A stretch of 64,000 nucleotides of DNA, from assembly GCA_030431985.1 (NCBI GenBank), contig JAUIIB010000004.1, forward strand, positions 41,639 through 105,638, in the 5' to 3' direction. This stretch comes from Gammaproteobacteria bacterium. Its GTDB lineage: Bacteria > Pseudomonadota > Gammaproteobacteria > Burkholderiales > Nitrosomonadaceae. The position numbers and the translations under genes are program-made. Below, piece by piece: positions 22,767-32,863 of the stretch (its first letter is position 1; the number at the start of each line of letters is the position of its first letter). The notes under the pieces were generated by a model. That model did no database searches. It worked only from the letters and a program-made list of their open reading frames with translations, and was not told the DNA's origin.

Positions 22767-23680
22767 TGGGTTTCAAAATGCGAACGGTTCATCATGTTTA
22801 CAAATACATCTTCAAGGTCGGGTTGTAACAACTGCATCTCCTGAATTTGAACACCGGTTTGCCGAAGCTGCGCGAGAATAGGCTCAATTTGAGTATAACT
22901 GTCTATTTTTAAATCAAAACACCCATTATGACACCCAACCTGGATTTTCTGAAAATTCGATGGTAGGTCATCAGGATGCATTCTCAATCTTAGAATATAA
23001 CCCATCGCCATGGTACTGATCAGATTCTGCATGCTATCCAATGCAATTATTCTGCCCTGTTTCAACAGCGCGATCCGATTACATAGTGCTTCAGCTTCTT
23101 CCAGATAATGCGTCGTTAATACAATGGTATGCCCTTCACGATTAAGCTGTTGGATAAAATCCCAAAGCGATTGACGCAGCTCAACATCAACACCGGCAGT
23201 TGGCTCATCCAGAATAATCACGGGAGGTTTGTGTACTAGCGCTTGCGCCACCATGACCCGCCGTTTCATACCACCTGAAAGTGCACGCATATTGACATTC
23301 GCCTTATCCTCAAGACCAAGGCGCACGATTATTTCATCAATCCAGCGGCTATTATCCGTCAAACCATAATAGCCCGATTGAATGTTCAAGATTTCACGCA
23401 CAGTAAAGAAGGGGTCAAAAACCAATTCTTGTGGCACAACCCCTAATTGTCTACGGGCCAGACGATAACCCGCCATTACATGATTGCCCATGACATGAAC
23501 CGCACCACTGTCGGCAATTGCCAATCCGGCAATGGTATGAATTAGAGTTGTTTTACCTGCACCATTGGGCCCCAATAATGCAAAAAACTCTCCCGAGTGG
23601 ATCTTCAGACTGACATGATCAAGTGCACGGAAAGTACCATAGTTTTTACATACATTCTCGACGGCAATAGCTATGGACAT
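22763..23680 (-). CDS. yadG: ABC transporter ATP-binding protein (YadG-like)
   Basis: A 305-aa ATPase. Walker A is GPNGAGKTT (about 38-46), signature LSGGMKRR, Walker B VIILDEPTAG, and the switch His lies in LTTHYLEEAE. A C-terminal extension of about 80 residues follows the ABC domain. It powers the ABC-2 permease encoded immediately downstream with a 4-base overlap. It lies 49 bases downstream of mlaB on the same strand and may be the tail of the Mla operon transcript. Confidence 0.92.
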   Translation of the reverse strand: MSIAIAVENVCKNYGTFRALDHVSLKIHSGEFFALLGPNGAGKTTLIHTIAGLAIADSGAVHVMGNHVMAGYRLARRQLGVVPQELVFDPFFTVREILNIQSGYYGLTDNSRWIDEIIVRLGLEDKANVNMRALSGGMKRRVMVAQALVHKPPVIILDEPTAGVDVELRQSLWDFIQQLNREGHTIVLTTHYLEEAEALCNRIALLKQGRIIALDSMQNLISTMAMGYILRLRMHPDDLPSNFQKIQVGCHNGCFDLKIDSYTQIEPILAQLRQTGVQIQEMQLLQPDLEDVFVNMMNRSHFETQ

Positions 23681-23729
23681 AGCAAGATATGTTCAATCGA
23701 AACTGTGTATAAAAACAGTCTGGTTAAGC

Positions 23730-24032
23730 CTAAGGGTTGGACTGCGTTTCAATCATATCGGCCACTCCATACAGTTGAATCAGGCTTTTAAGATTCGCCG
23801 GCGAATGAAAAAACTCGAGATGGCAGCGATTTTGATTCGCTGCACGCGACCATTCTAGCAGCATACTCACCGCCGTCGAATCCACCTCGGTTATCTGTTG
23901 CAAATCAATCCGAACGCGACTGCCTTCCAATTCTTTTTCCAACTGTACAATACCTTGCTGTGTCAAATCGACTACATTATGAGCATTGACAATACCCTGT
24001 ACATGGATGGTGTTACCCTCGCGGCGAATCAT
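23730..24032 (-). CDS. mlaB: STAS-domain protein MlaB
   Basis: 100 aa, a single STAS domain (VRIDLQQITEVDSTAVSMLL contains the conserved Asp-Ser pair). MlaB binds the MlaF ATPase in the MlaFEDB complex and stabilises its activity. It follows mlaC by 44 bases in the order F-E-D-C-B that is usual for this operon. Confidence 0.9.
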   Translation of the reverse strand: MIRREGNTIHVQGIVNAHNVVDLTQQGIVQLEKELEGSRVRIDLQQITEVDSTAVSMLLEWSRAANQNRCHLEFFHSPANLKSLIQLYGVADMIETQSNP

Positions 24033-24076
24033 TGTAAATTAAGTCGTAATAAATAAGTTAAGAAGAGAGGATACGC

Positions 24077-24694
24077 CTACCTTTTTTCCAAAGCACGATT
24101 CTTCTCAGATAAAGTCTTGATAAGCCCTTCCACACCGCCTTTTCGAATCTGGCTACTAAAGGAACCTCTATAATTAGTCACCAGACTTACTCCGGCAACA
24201 GTTACATCGTAGATTTTCCATCCACCAGACCCTTTTTGCATGCTGTAATCAATTGGCACAGGTTGTTTACCGCTACCCTGAATGACTACGGTTCTTACCG
24301 TAACATCTGTTTTATCACCTAGATTTTTAACCGGCTTGACCTGTACCGTTTCATCACTGTATGTGGTCAACGCATTGGAATATGTTCTAACTAACAAATC
24401 CTGAAACTGGTTGACCAATTCAGTTTGCTGGTCGGAAGTCGCAGACGACCAGTGTTTCCCCATTACCAGACGTGTCATGCGTGTAAAGTCAAAATGCGGC
24501 AGAATTTTATTCTCGATTAAATCCAGCATTTTTTTCTTATCGCCGCTTTTCAGCTTTTCATCATGCTCAATAATATCGATAACCTCACGCACGGTGCGAT
24601 CAACGAGCCTGTCAGGTTCCATTTCCATAGACCATAGTGAATGCGCGAATAAAACAGAAAACCAAAGCGTTATTAATCTAATAAATCTTTTCAT
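24077..24694 (-). CDS. mlaC: periplasmic phospholipid-binding protein MlaC
   Basis: A 205-aa exported protein with a signal peptide (about 1-22). It belongs to the MlaC/Ttg2D family: IENKILPHFDFTRMTRLVMG and GSGGWKIYDVTVAGVSLVTN are characteristic. MlaC shuttles phospholipids across the periplasm between the outer-membrane MlaA complex and the inner-membrane MlaFEDB complex. No mlaA lies in this window. It sits between mlaD and mlaB, 78 bases after mlaD. Confidence 0.95.
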   Translation of the reverse strand: MKRFIRLITLWFSVLFAHSLWSMEMEPDRLVDRTVREVIDIIEHDEKLKSGDKKKMLDLIENKILPHFDFTRMTRLVMGKHWSSATSDQQTELVNQFQDLLVRTYSNALTTYSDETVQVKPVKNLGDKTDVTVRTVVIQGSGKQPVPIDYSMQKGSGGWKIYDVTVAGVSLVTNYRGSFSSQIRKGGVEGLIKTLSEKNRALEKR

Positions 24695-24772
24695 CGTCTC
24701 CTCACCATACCGTTCTCAATTCAATTTGTTTTATCAACTTAACTATAAAACAACCGGATTCGTTTAGCCGAA

Positions 24773-25243
24773 TTAGAAATCATCATTTTCCGAAGCCTTA
24801 TCGAACAAAAAGCGTCCGATCATTTCTTCCAGAACCACTGCAGAATTAGTTCTCATAATTGTATCACCTTCCTCGAGCATTACCTCATCACCGCCCGCAT
24901 CTAACCCGACATACTGCTCGCCCAACAAGCCTGCCGTTAAAATACTTGCAAACGTATCTTTTGGAAATTGATAGCGATTTTCAATATTTAAGGTCACAAT
25001 CGCATCGTAGGTTTTCGTACTGAACTGAATATCCGCAACTCGTCCGACTACAACCCCCGAGCTCTTAACTGGCGCTCTGACTTTCAATCCACCAATATTT
25101 TCGAAATTTCCGCTGATCACGTAAGTATCACCTCCACTATGATAGGTTTCGAGATTGCCTATCTTGAGACTTAATACCAAGAGTGCGCCTATTCCCGTTA
25201 TGACAAACAATCCAACCCATAAATCCAGTGTTGCTCGTTGCAT
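24773..25243 (-). CDS. mlaD: MCE-domain protein MlaD
   Basis: 156 aa. One N-terminal membrane anchor (LWVGLFVITGIGALLVL) is followed by a single MCE domain (VRAPVKSSGVVVGRVADIQF, LLGEQYVGLDAGGDE). MlaD hexamers form the periplasmic lipid channel on the MlaE dimer. It starts four bases after the mlaE stop and is clearly co-translated. Confidence 0.95.
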   Translation of the reverse strand: MQRATLDLWVGLFVITGIGALLVLSLKIGNLETYHSGGDTYVISGNFENIGGLKVRAPVKSSGVVVGRVADIQFSTKTYDAIVTLNIENRYQFPKDTFASILTAGLLGEQYVGLDAGGDEVMLEEGDTIMRTNSAVVLEEMIGRFLFDKASENDDF

Positions 25244-25247
25244 TTGC

Positions 25248-26042
25248 TTAAAGTCCTCTAAACATAAAAGCCGTCAGGATGAAATCAAGTCCTAATATTA
25301 CTAGCGATGAAGTCACAACCGTTCGTGTAGTCGCAACTGAAACGCCCTCGGCGGTTGGCAGTGAGTCATGGCCCTCAAATACAGCAATGGCAGATACCGC
25401 AATACCAAAGAAACAACTTTTGATAAATCCGTTTAATATATCAACACGAAAATCCACATTACTCTGCATTTGCGACCAGAATGAACCATCGTCAACACCG
25501 ATAAAAACCACCGCCACCAAATAACCGCCAAATACACCCATAACCGAGAAAATAGCGGCAAGCAAGGGCATGGAGATGACGCCTGCCCAGAATCGCGGCG
25601 CAACAACACGCGCCACTGGATCAACAGCCATCATATCCATGGCTGCCAATTGCTCAGTTGCTTTCATCAAACCGATTTCAACAGTCATCGCCGAACCAGC
25701 ACTGCTGGCAAATAACAATGCCGCCACAACGGGCCCAAGTTCACGAACCAAGGATAAGGCAACCATTGTACCAACTGCCGTTTCTGAACCATATTTCTGC
25801 AGGGTTTCATAACCTTGCAGCCCGAGTACCATACCGACGAATAGGCCCGATACAACAATAATAATCAGCGATAAGACACCAAAATAGTACAATTCACGCA
25901 CGACAAGTCCGAAACGTTTCAGGCTGGTTCCCGATTTCCATAACACTAGTAGAAAATAAAGCGTGGCACGACCTAACCGCCTAATGCCTTCCAGGGTACG
26001 GTGACCAACACCCTGAATAGCGGAAATGATATGTTTAGACAA
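25248..26042 (-). CDS. mlaE: ABC-type lipid transporter permease MlaE
   Basis: 264 aa from a TTG at 26042, chosen because GGAGG lies six bases upstream and the resulting length is typical of MlaE. The longer open frame would overlap mlaF by over 100 bases. Five to six membrane segments are visible. Family landmarks are VVSGLFVGMVLGLQGYETLQ, LVRELGPVVAALLFASSAGS and the C-terminal EGHDSLPTAEGVSVATTRTV. MlaE is the inner-membrane core of the phospholipid transporter that keeps outer-membrane asymmetry. It overlaps the mlaF stop by eight bases. Confidence 0.93.
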   Translation of the reverse strand: MSKHIISAIQGVGHRTLEGIRRLGRATLYFLLVLWKSGTSLKRFGLVVRELYYFGVLSLIIIVVSGLFVGMVLGLQGYETLQKYGSETAVGTMVALSLVRELGPVVAALLFASSAGSAMTVEIGLMKATEQLAAMDMMAVDPVARVVAPRFWAGVISMPLLAAIFSVMGVFGGYLVAVVFIGVDDGSFWSQMQSNVDFRVDILNGFIKSCFFGIAVSAIAVFEGHDSLPTAEGVSVATTRTVVTSSLVILGLDFILTAFMFRGL

Positions 26043-26850
26043 AAATATCCTCCAAACCCAGATCCTGCCGGTATGCCTGCGCAGGATAATGAAACGGTAC
26101 CGGCCCGTCGACCTCTCCGTGAATAAATTGATGTACAAACGGTTTTTCAGACGATTTCATTTCATCCGGTGAACCGTGCGCAGCAATAACACCATTTGAA
26201 ATGAGGTAAACATAATCAACAATACTTAATGTTTCCTGTACATCATGTGTAACAATAATTGAGGTCATCCCCAGATCATCTGTCAACCGACGAATCAGAC
26301 TACCGATCACACTCAACGATATAGGATCCAAACCTGTGAAAGGTTCATCAAACAGCATCAACATCGGATCGAGTGCAATCGAACGCGCTAAAGCCACACG
26401 GCGCGCCATACCACCCGATAATTCAGCCGGCATCAAATGATGAGCCCCGCGCAATCCTACAGCGTGCAATTTCATCAATACCAGATCACGGATCATCGAT
26501 TCCGGCAAATCGGTATGCTCTCGCATTTGAAACGCTACATTGTCAAATACGGATAAATCTGTAAACAAACCGCCAAACTGGAACAGCTTGCCCATTTTGC
26601 GGCGCATGGCATATAACGCATTGTGACCGAGTGCATGAATAATCTGTCCTGAAACCTTGATATAACCGGATGAAGGCTTAGCCGCACCGCCTATCAATTT
26701 CAGCAATGTTGTCTTTCCCGAGCCACTCCCACCCATAATGGCGATCAACTGACCGCGTTTCATGGTCATATTGACGCCTTTTAGAATTGCGCGCTTATCG
26801 TCATATGCAAAATTCAGATCGCTGATTTCGACCAGTGTTTCGGATGTCAT
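26035..26850 (-). CDS. mlaF: ABC-type lipid transporter ATPase MlaF
   Basis: A 271-aa ATPase. Walker A is GGSGSGKTT, and the signature LSGGMARR is diagnostic for MlaF. Walker B is MLMLFDEPF, and the switch His lies in IVTHDVQE. It drives lipid transport by MlaFEDB. It is the first gene of the operon, so the promoter is expected in the 128 bases between 26851 and the symporter stop at 26979. Confidence 0.95.
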   Translation of the reverse strand: MTSETLVEISDLNFAYDDKRAILKGVNMTMKRGQLIAIMGGSGSGKTTLLKLIGGAAKPSSGYIKVSGQIIHALGHNALYAMRRKMGKLFQFGGLFTDLSVFDNVAFQMREHTDLPESMIRDLVLMKLHAVGLRGAHHLMPAELSGGMARRVALARSIALDPMLMLFDEPFTGLDPISLSVIGSLIRRLTDDLGMTSIIVTHDVQETLSIVDYVYLISNGVIAAHGSPDEMKSSEKPFVHQFIHGEVDGPVPFHYPAQAYRQDLGLEDIFV

Positions 26851-26978
26851 GTTTAAATGTTCAAATCGTTTTTCTAGTTGTGTTAATGCTCATACCGTTA
26901 GGATGCTGATTTTAACAAGTGTTAGAAAGCTTGTCTCACCGCTTTTGCCAACTCAGTTCACGCACACAATGACTGCGC

Positions 26979-28415
26979 TTACTTTACTTCAATCTTTTGT
27001 AAGTAAACTTCCAAATCCTTTTTAACTTCAGGTGCGAGCATATAAAGTCCAATAATATTCGGAATCGCCATAGCAAAAACCATTGAATCGGTGAACAGAA
27101 TAATGTTGGATAACTGCGTTGCCGATCCGACTATAATAAACAAACAAAATATGCTCTTGTAAACATTTTCAACCGTATCATTCTCACCGAATAAATAGGT
27201 CGTACATTTCAATCCATAATAAGACCATGAAATCATTGTCGAATAAGCGAACAAAAACACCGTCACAGAGAGTACATAAGGAAACCAAGAAATCCCTGAA
27301 GCGAAGGCTCTCGATGTCAGTTCCACCCCTTCAATCCCGTTACCTTCAACATATGCTCCTGAAATCACAATAACCAATGCCGTAACCATGCATATCACAA
27401 CCGTATCGATAAATGGCGCGAGCATCCCAACCATACCTTGACTTACCGGTACGTCTGTTTTCACTGCGCTGTGAGCAATTGCAGACGAACCAAGGCCCGC
27501 TTCATTCGAAAATGTTGCGCGTTGAACGCCCATCAACAACGCACCCATTAAAGCACCGATTCCTGCCTCAGGATAAAGCGCCAATTCAAAAATCGTTTGA
27601 ATAGCACCGGGCATCAATTCATGATGCACACCAATAACCACGAATCCAGCTATAATATAAGTAATCGCCATAGCCGGTACAATCTTCCCCGCCACTGCAG
27701 CAATCCATTCAATACCGCCAAGTATTACCATCCCTACCAGAAGCGCCATAAAAATACCAAATAACCAGCCTCTCTCAGCTAAAAATCCTGTTTCACCTCC
27801 TGTAACAACTAAAGCCTGTTGATATGCCTGGTTTGCCTGAAATAATCCACCGGCGCCGATTGTACCGCCTACACAGCACAGTGCAAACAACCCTCCCATG
27901 AATTTGCCAAAACGCGGGTAACTACGCTGATTGAAAGCGGCTCTGAGATAGTACATGGGCCCGCCCGAAATTGCTTCCGGATGTCTTTTGGATCCATGCA
28001 ACCGATACTTTATACCCAAAGTCACTTCAATGAACTTTGTCGACATACTAAACACACCCATGACTGCCATCCAAAATGCAGCGCCAGGACCACCCACTGA
28101 AATCGCAACGGCTACACCCGCAATGTTTCCCAACCCTACCGTAGCCGACAGTGACGTCATCAACGCTTGGAATCGGTTGATTTGTCCGTCAACATCACCG
28201 TGATCGTACTTTCCCCTCAATACATCGATGCTGTGCCTGAAACAACGCACATTGACAAAACCCAGGTACACCGTAAAAAAAAGCGCGGCCGAAACCAGCC
28301 ATACCAGCACAAGCTTAATTTCCATGCCAAACAACGAAACGCTATAGAAAATAATTGAAGCAACAGCATTTGAAACCGGCTCAAAAGCCGTATCAATAAT
28401 TTTATCGATTTCCAT
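26979..28415 (-). CDS. alanine/glycine:cation symporter (AGCS family)
   Basis: A 478-aa inner-membrane protein with about ten membrane segments. AGCS landmarks are LSATVGLGNIAGVAVAISVG (sodium and substrate site), GGPMYYLRAAF, ATFSNEAGLGSSAIAHSAVK and the late TMISWSYYGLK segment. It should import alanine or glycine with sodium. It is monocistronic by spacing and divergent from the nuclease gene at 28727. Confidence 0.93.
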   Translation of the reverse strand: MEIDKIIDTAFEPVSNAVASIIFYSVSLFGMEIKLVLVWLVSAALFFTVYLGFVNVRCFRHSIDVLRGKYDHGDVDGQINRFQALMTSLSATVGLGNIAGVAVAISVGGPGAAFWMAVMGVFSMSTKFIEVTLGIKYRLHGSKRHPEAISGGPMYYLRAAFNQRSYPRFGKFMGGLFALCCVGGTIGAGGLFQANQAYQQALVVTGGETGFLAERGWLFGIFMALLVGMVILGGIEWIAAVAGKIVPAMAITYIIAGFVVIGVHHELMPGAIQTIFELALYPEAGIGALMGALLMGVQRATFSNEAGLGSSAIAHSAVKTDVPVSQGMVGMLAPFIDTVVICMVTALVIVISGAYVEGNGIEGVELTSRAFASGISWFPYVLSVTVFLFAYSTMISWSYYGLKCTTYLFGENDTVENVYKSIFCLFIIVGSATQLSNIILFTDSMVFAMAIPNIIGLYMLAPEVKKDLEVYLQKIEVK

Positions 28416-28726
28416 TTAAGCGGTAACGCTCCTCAGTTCCGGTTGCATGCCACAAAATTACAGTTAACAACTTTTAGATGTTTTATCGGAAAAACCTAAC
28501 CATCCAGAAATCTAATATCCATGGAAAAAGTTAGCGTAGAAAAAAGCGTTTGTCCCGGAAATTGCACAAACCACTCAGCCTCTAAAATACTTAAAATTGC
28601 TTGTGTTCTATTAAAATGCCATGTGAACAACCAAAATCAAAACCTGCTTATTGTGCCACAATTTTTTTGTTACAGCATTGTCCTACGCTATGATGGTTAG
28701 TCAGGCCGTATCCGACTATTCATAAC
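28416..28726. other. divergent promoter region, nothing else seen
   Basis: 311 bases between the divergent symporter and nuclease genes. No gene, strong hairpin or recognised operator was seen; it presumably holds both promoters. Confidence 0.5.
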
Positions 28727-29575
28727 ATGATGCAAATACGATACCGCAAATCAGTCTTATTATTTCCGACAGTCCTCTTGGCCCTGTTTTTTGTCTCAAC
28801 GATCCTTGATGCCGAAATTTTTCGCAACAAAGACTCATCCGGCAGAGTCACTTACAGCGACAAAGCATCACACGGGGCCAAGCCCGTTAAACTGCCTAGC
28901 CGAACTTACCGTCACCTTCATCGGGTAAAAAAAGTATATGATGGCGATACCATTATTCTGGAAAATGATCAACGTGTCCGGCTCTTGGGCATTAACACGC
29001 CTGAGATTGAAAGCCGCCATCGCACCGACGAACCGGGCGGGAAAGCTGCTAAAACCTGGCTAGCAAAACAACTCCAGGATCAATCAATCTATCTTGAATT
29101 CGATTTGGAAAAACGAGACAAATACAAGCGTTTACTTGCACATGTTTTTCTTAACGATGGAACGCATATTAACCTCGAACTGATTAAAAACGGTTTAGCT
29201 TTTATCAGCATTATTCCGCCGAATCTAAGACATGCAAGTAAATTCTTCCAAGCACAAAAACAAGCCGAACGCGACAATCTTGGTTTGTGGAACCTTCCAC
29301 GCTATCAAGTGCAAGCACTTTCACAGATCACAGCAAACAACAAAGGCTGGCGCCGGTACATAGGCGTTCCTAAAGCCATCAAGCCCAAGCAGAAATTCAC
29401 TTATTTGATTTTTAACGATCATACAAGCTTTCGTATCGCCAACGACCATCTTAAACATTTTCCTGATTTAGCGGACTACATTAACAAAACTGTTGAAATA
29501 CGCGGATGGGTTTCCCGAAGAAGTGGAAAATTCTCGATGCACATCCGCCATCCCACAGCAATCATTCTAAGATAA
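28727..29575 (+). CDS. secreted DUF4124 and thermonuclease (SNase-like) protein
   Basis: 282 aa. An N-terminal signal or anchor segment (about 10-28) precedes a short DUF4124-like stretch (EIFRNKDSSGRVTYSDKA). The staphylococcal-nuclease fold follows: KVYDGDTIIL supplies a catalytic Asp, RLLGINTPEIE an Arg and the Asp/Glu region, and RDKYKRLLAHVF the second Arg. It is probably a periplasmic or secreted Ca2+-dependent nuclease for DNA and RNA. A C-terminal OB-like region of about 90 residues follows the nuclease domain. It converges on the SH3 gene, 20 bases away. Confidence 0.88.
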   Translation: MMQIRYRKSVLLFPTVLLALFFVSTILDAEIFRNKDSSGRVTYSDKASHGAKPVKLPSRTYRHLHRVKKVYDGDTIILENDQRVRLLGINTPEIESRHRTDEPGGKAAKTWLAKQLQDQSIYLEFDLEKRDKYKRLLAHVFLNDGTHINLELIKNGLAFISIIPPNLRHASKFFQAQKQAERDNLGLWNLPRYQVQALSQITANNKGWRRYIGVPKAIKPKQKFTYLIFNDHTSFRIANDHLKHFPDLADYINKTVEIRGWVSRRSGKFSMHIRHPTAIILR

Positions 29576-29595
29576 TCGATTTTGCAACAATTGTT

Positions 29596-30279
29596 CTAAA
29601 AACCGCCATACCGAGATCGCCTGCCCCAACTAATCTTTGGAATAATCAATCCAAGCAGTAATCCGCCCAGTAATACCAGTGCCCCAGTTATAAACCAGTC
29701 TTTTTCGTCATTTTTGCTGAGCGCATTATACCGCTCCTGCAAGGCTTCCAGCTGAGACTGAGTTGCAATAAATTTCTGATGTAATTGTTTATTCTCTGCG
29801 TCAATCGCCAGTACATTAGCTGCCGTGCTTTTGATCTCCTGCAACTGCTGTTCCAATAATTTTTTATCCTGTTCTAAATCCACAAGACGGTTATTGATCT
29901 CGCCATATGCTGCCTTAACCATGTCCGTTTGACTTTGAATGTTTTTACTCTTCGGTTCGGTATCAGTTACTTCCTTAACCAAGTTCTCAAGCTGCACTCT
30001 GGCTGCAGGCTCGCGCATTAAATAACGACTCAGAACCCATCCTTCGGTTCCTCCGCCGGTCCGTACTCTTGAATACCCTGTTTCTGCATCCTGTTCCAAC
30101 AACTCAAGCATGGTGCCACTTTTGACCATTCGTTGAATGGTATGTTTACCACTCGGGCCACTGCGCAATGTAATCTCAAAATGATCTGTCACATAGCGTT
30201 GTTCCGCAGCAACAGGCATCGACAACATCACACAAAAAACACATAAAATCAAAATACTAGCAAAGCTGTCTTTTCTCAT
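29596..30279 (-). CDS. TIGR04211-type SH3 domain protein with coiled coil and TM anchor
   Basis: 227 aa. A signal peptide (about 1-25) precedes a bacterial SH3 domain (YVTDHFEITLRSGPSGKH to GTEGWVLSRYLM). A long coiled coil (about 105-190) and a C-terminal membrane segment (TGALVLLGGLLLGLIIP) with a basic tail complete it. This matches the YgiM/TIGR04211 build. It is presumably held on the periplasmic face; function is unproven, possibly envelope maintenance. It lies 78 bases downstream of sdhA, where sdhB would usually be. Confidence 0.88.
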   Translation of the reverse strand: MRKDSFASILILCVFCVMLSMPVAAEQRYVTDHFEITLRSGPSGKHTIQRMVKSGTMLELLEQDAETGYSRVRTGGGTEGWVLSRYLMREPAARVQLENLVKEVTDTEPKSKNIQSQTDMVKAAYGEINNRLVDLEQDKKLLEQQLQEIKSTAANVLAIDAENKQLHQKFIATQSQLEALQERYNALSKNDEKDWFITGALVLLGGLLLGLIIPKISWGRRSRYGGF

Positions 30280-30357
30280 CTTTATTCTGTCAGGCTATTA
30301 ATCATTGAATTTTCTTGCTGTTATCAACCGGTTAAACCAGTAAATAACATACATATA

Positions 30358-32121
30358 CTAATAAGTTCTTTTTTTAGGCGGGAACGAATCAACTGTCAGA
30401 GGTTTCAAACGTACGGGTTTATAATCAAGACGATTATTGTCGCTAAAAAACAATGTATGTTTTAGCCAGTTATCATCATCACGTTCTGGAAAATCATCAC
30501 GCGCATGTGCGCCACGGCTTTCCAAACGCGCTTGAGCCGAAATCATTGTCGCCACAGCCACTTCTTTCATGTTGTCCAGCTCCAACGCTTCAATTCGCGC
30601 GGTATTAAAAATTTTGCTTTTATCTTTGATTTCTGTATGGGCTATACGATCTGCCACAGCATTAATTTTTTCGACACCCTGTTTTAAAGTGTCCCCAAAC
30701 CGGAAAACACCGCAATAAGTCTGCATCGTCTTACACAACGCATCGGTCGCCTGTGCAACATTCTCGCCATTCGACTGCTTCTCCAGCCGTTCCAACCTGG
30801 CCAGTGTTTTATCCGCGGCGTCAGAAGGCAATGGCTTGTGATGTGAGTTAACTTTCAGATCCTCGATAATCTGGTTAGCAGCCGCTCGGCCAAAGACGAC
30901 GAGATCCAACAAGGAATTCGTACCCAGACGATTGGCGCCATGCACTGAAACACATGCACACTCGCCCACGGCATAAAAACCAGTTATGATCTCTTCCGGG
31001 CCGGTTTTATACGGTGCCACCACCTGTCCGAAAAAATTTGTTGGAATCCCACCCATCATATAATGTGCCGTCGGCACCACCGGAATAGGATCGTGAATGG
31101 GGTCAACGTGTGCAAATTTCATGGCCAACTCACGAATACCCGGCAATCTTGATTTGATAACATCAGCGCCTAAATGATCCAGCTTCAACAATAAATGATC
31201 ATGCTCGTCACCACAACCACGGCCTTCCTTGATCTCTATCGTCATCGAGCGTGCCACCACATCACGACTTGCTAAATCTTTGGCATTGGGCGCATAACGC
31301 TCCATAAAACGCTCGCCATCTTGATTAATCAGGTAACCGCCTTCCCCACGAACCGCTTCACTAATTAGCACGCCGACACCGTGTATACCTGTTGGATGAA
31401 ACTGCCAAAACTCCATATCTTCAAGCGGAATACCGGCACGAGCGGCGATACCAAGGCCATCACCAGTATTAGTCAGTGCATTAGTATTCGCCTGAAAAAT
31501 TCGTCCCCCGCCTCCGGTCGCAAACAATGTTGCTTTGGCCTGCAGAATCATCACTTCGCCGGTTTCCATTTCCATTGCCGTCACGCCTAATACGTCGCCT
31601 TGTTCATCACGAATCAGATCCAAACACATCCATTCAATAAAAAACTGCGTATTAGCACTCACGTTACGTTGATATAGCGTGTGTAGCAATGCATGACCAG
31701 TGCGATCTGCCGCAGCGCAAGAGCGTGTCGCCTGCGCCCCGCCATAGTGTTGAGACTGTCCACCAAATGGGCGCTGGTAAATTTTACCGTTCTCCAGGCG
31801 ATCAAACGGCATACCGAAATGTTCTAATTCATAGACTACTTCACCCGCTTGGCGGCACATAAATTCTATGGCATCTTGATCACCAAGATAATCTGAACCT
31901 TTAACTGTATCATACATATGCCAGTGCCAGTTGTCCTCAGTCACATTCCCAAGCGAAGCAGCTATACCACCCTGTGCTGAAACAGTATGTGATCGGGTCG
32001 GAAAAACCTTCGAGAGCACCGCCACCTTCAGTCCCGCTTCTGATAACTGTAGCGCTGCACGCATACCGGCACCACCTGCACCCACAATTACCACATCAAA
32101 TTTTCTTTTGACGATTGTCAC
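30358..32121 (-). CDS. sdhA: succinate dehydrogenase flavoprotein subunit
   Basis: 587 aa from a GTG at 32121, preceded by GGAG six bases upstream and reading [11 protein letters not shown] like homologues. The stop of sdhD overlaps it (ATGTGA). The FAD Rossmann motif is [28 protein letters not shown] carries the covalent FAD histidine, and [11 protein letters not shown] is a late active-site segment. It oxidises succinate to fumarate in the TCA cycle and feeds electrons to the iron-sulphur subunit. That subunit gene, sdhB, does not follow; the next gene is an SH3 protein. Confidence 0.95.
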   Translation of the reverse strand: MTIVKRKFDVVIVGAGGAGMRAALQLSEAGLKVAVLSKVFPTRSHTVSAQGGIAASLGNVTEDNWHWHMYDTVKGSDYLGDQDAIEFMCRQAGEVVYELEHFGMPFDRLENGKIYQRPFGGQSQHYGGAQATRSCAAADRTGHALLHTLYQRNVSANTQFFIEWMCLDLIRDEQGDVLGVTAMEMETGEVMILQAKATLFATGGGGRIFQANTNALTNTGDGLGIAARAGIPLEDMEFWQFHPTGIHGVGVLISEAVRGEGGYLINQDGERFMERYAPNAKDLASRDVVARSMTIEIKEGRGCGDEHDHLLLKLDHLGADVIKSRLPGIRELAMKFAHVDPIHDPIPVVPTAHYMMGGIPTNFFGQVVAPYKTGPEEIITGFYAVGECACVSVHGANRLGTNSLLDLVVFGRAAANQIIEDLKVNSHHKPLPSDAADKTLARLERLEKQSNGENVAQATDALCKTMQTYCGVFRFGDTLKQGVEKINAVADRIAHTEIKDKSKIFNTARIEALELDNMKEVAVATMISAQARLESRGAHARDDFPERDDDNWLKHTLFFSDNNRLDYKPVRLKPLTVDSFPPKKRTY

Positions 32122-32477
32122 ATCAAGCTCCATAAAATCTCTGCAGTCCATATAAGGTAAATTAACAGAGAAACAATTACCAGAACCTGCATACCCAAAC
32201 GAACTGCCACAGGTTTGACATAATCCATGAGCACATTACGCACACCAACCCAAGCATGCCAAAACAACGCCATAAAAAACAAAAAAGATGCTATACGCAT
32301 CCATTGAAAATCAAAAATCGCCACCCATGCAGCATAATCCTGCGGCACTGTACTAACTACCACCACTACAAACAAAACGATATAAACGACCATAAAAACA
32401 GCAGTAACACGTTGCGCCAGCCAATCAATTAATCCATAGTGCGCACCCGTCGTTATCCGTCCAGACTGCTTTACCAT
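32118..32477 (-). CDS. sdhD: succinate dehydrogenase membrane anchor subunit
   Basis: 119 aa from ATG 32477, which has AGGAG seven bases upstream and overlaps the sdhC stop by seven bases. Three membrane segments are visible. The segment [19 protein letters not shown] contains the haem-ligand region of SdhD. It anchors SdhAB and forms the quinone site with SdhC. Confidence 0.92.
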   Translation of the reverse strand: MVKQSGRITTGAHYGLIDWLAQRVTAVFMVVYIVLFVVVVVSTVPQDYAAWVAIFDFQWMRIASFLFFMALFWHAWVGVRNVLMDYVKPVAVRLGMQVLVIVSLLIYLIWTAEILWSLM

Positions 32478-32863
32478 ATCAAGACTCCTGCAGTAATTAA
32501 GGTTAATGAAACACTGACAATCAGCACCCAATTGCTGCTTGCCCTAGCCTTTGCAAGCTCTACGCCACAATGTAAATCCAATGCCAGATGACGAATACCC
32601 GCACAGAGATGATGCAGACATAACCAGATGAAACAAGTCAGACCAAACTTGACAAGCGGATTCAAAAAGAACGTTTGTAGCGCCTCAAAACTTTCAGGGG
32701 TATCGAGTAGCATCTGCAAACCTAAAAGGATCAGCGGAATACCTGGAAAAAAAAGTATTACACCACTGATACGGTGCATTATCGATACAATAGCCGGTAA
32801 CGGTTGATTGATTTTAAAGAGATTGAGATGCTTGGGGCGTTTATTCAGATATTTCGCTGCCAT
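32471..32863 (-). CDS. sdhC: succinate dehydrogenase cytochrome b556 subunit
   Basis: 130 aa with three membrane segments. Family marks are the N-terminal RPKHLNLFKINQPLPAIVSI (with the SILHR-like IMHRISG following) and LHHLCAGIRHLALD, whose histidine ligates haem b. It is the first gene of the sdhCDA operon and overlaps sdhD. The promoter should lie in the long upstream region 32864-33450. Confidence 0.93.
   Translation of the reverse strand: MAAKYLNKRPKHLNLFKINQPLPAIVSIMHRISGVILFFPGIPLILLGLQMLLDTPESFEALQTFFLNPLVKFGLTCFIWLCLHHLCAGIRHLALDLHCGVELAKARASSNWVLIVSVSLTLITAGVLIW

Noticed and set aside
26043..26138. Longer N-terminus for mlaE
   Set aside because: It would overlap mlaF by about 100 bases; TTG 26042 has a strong ribosome site and gives the usual length.
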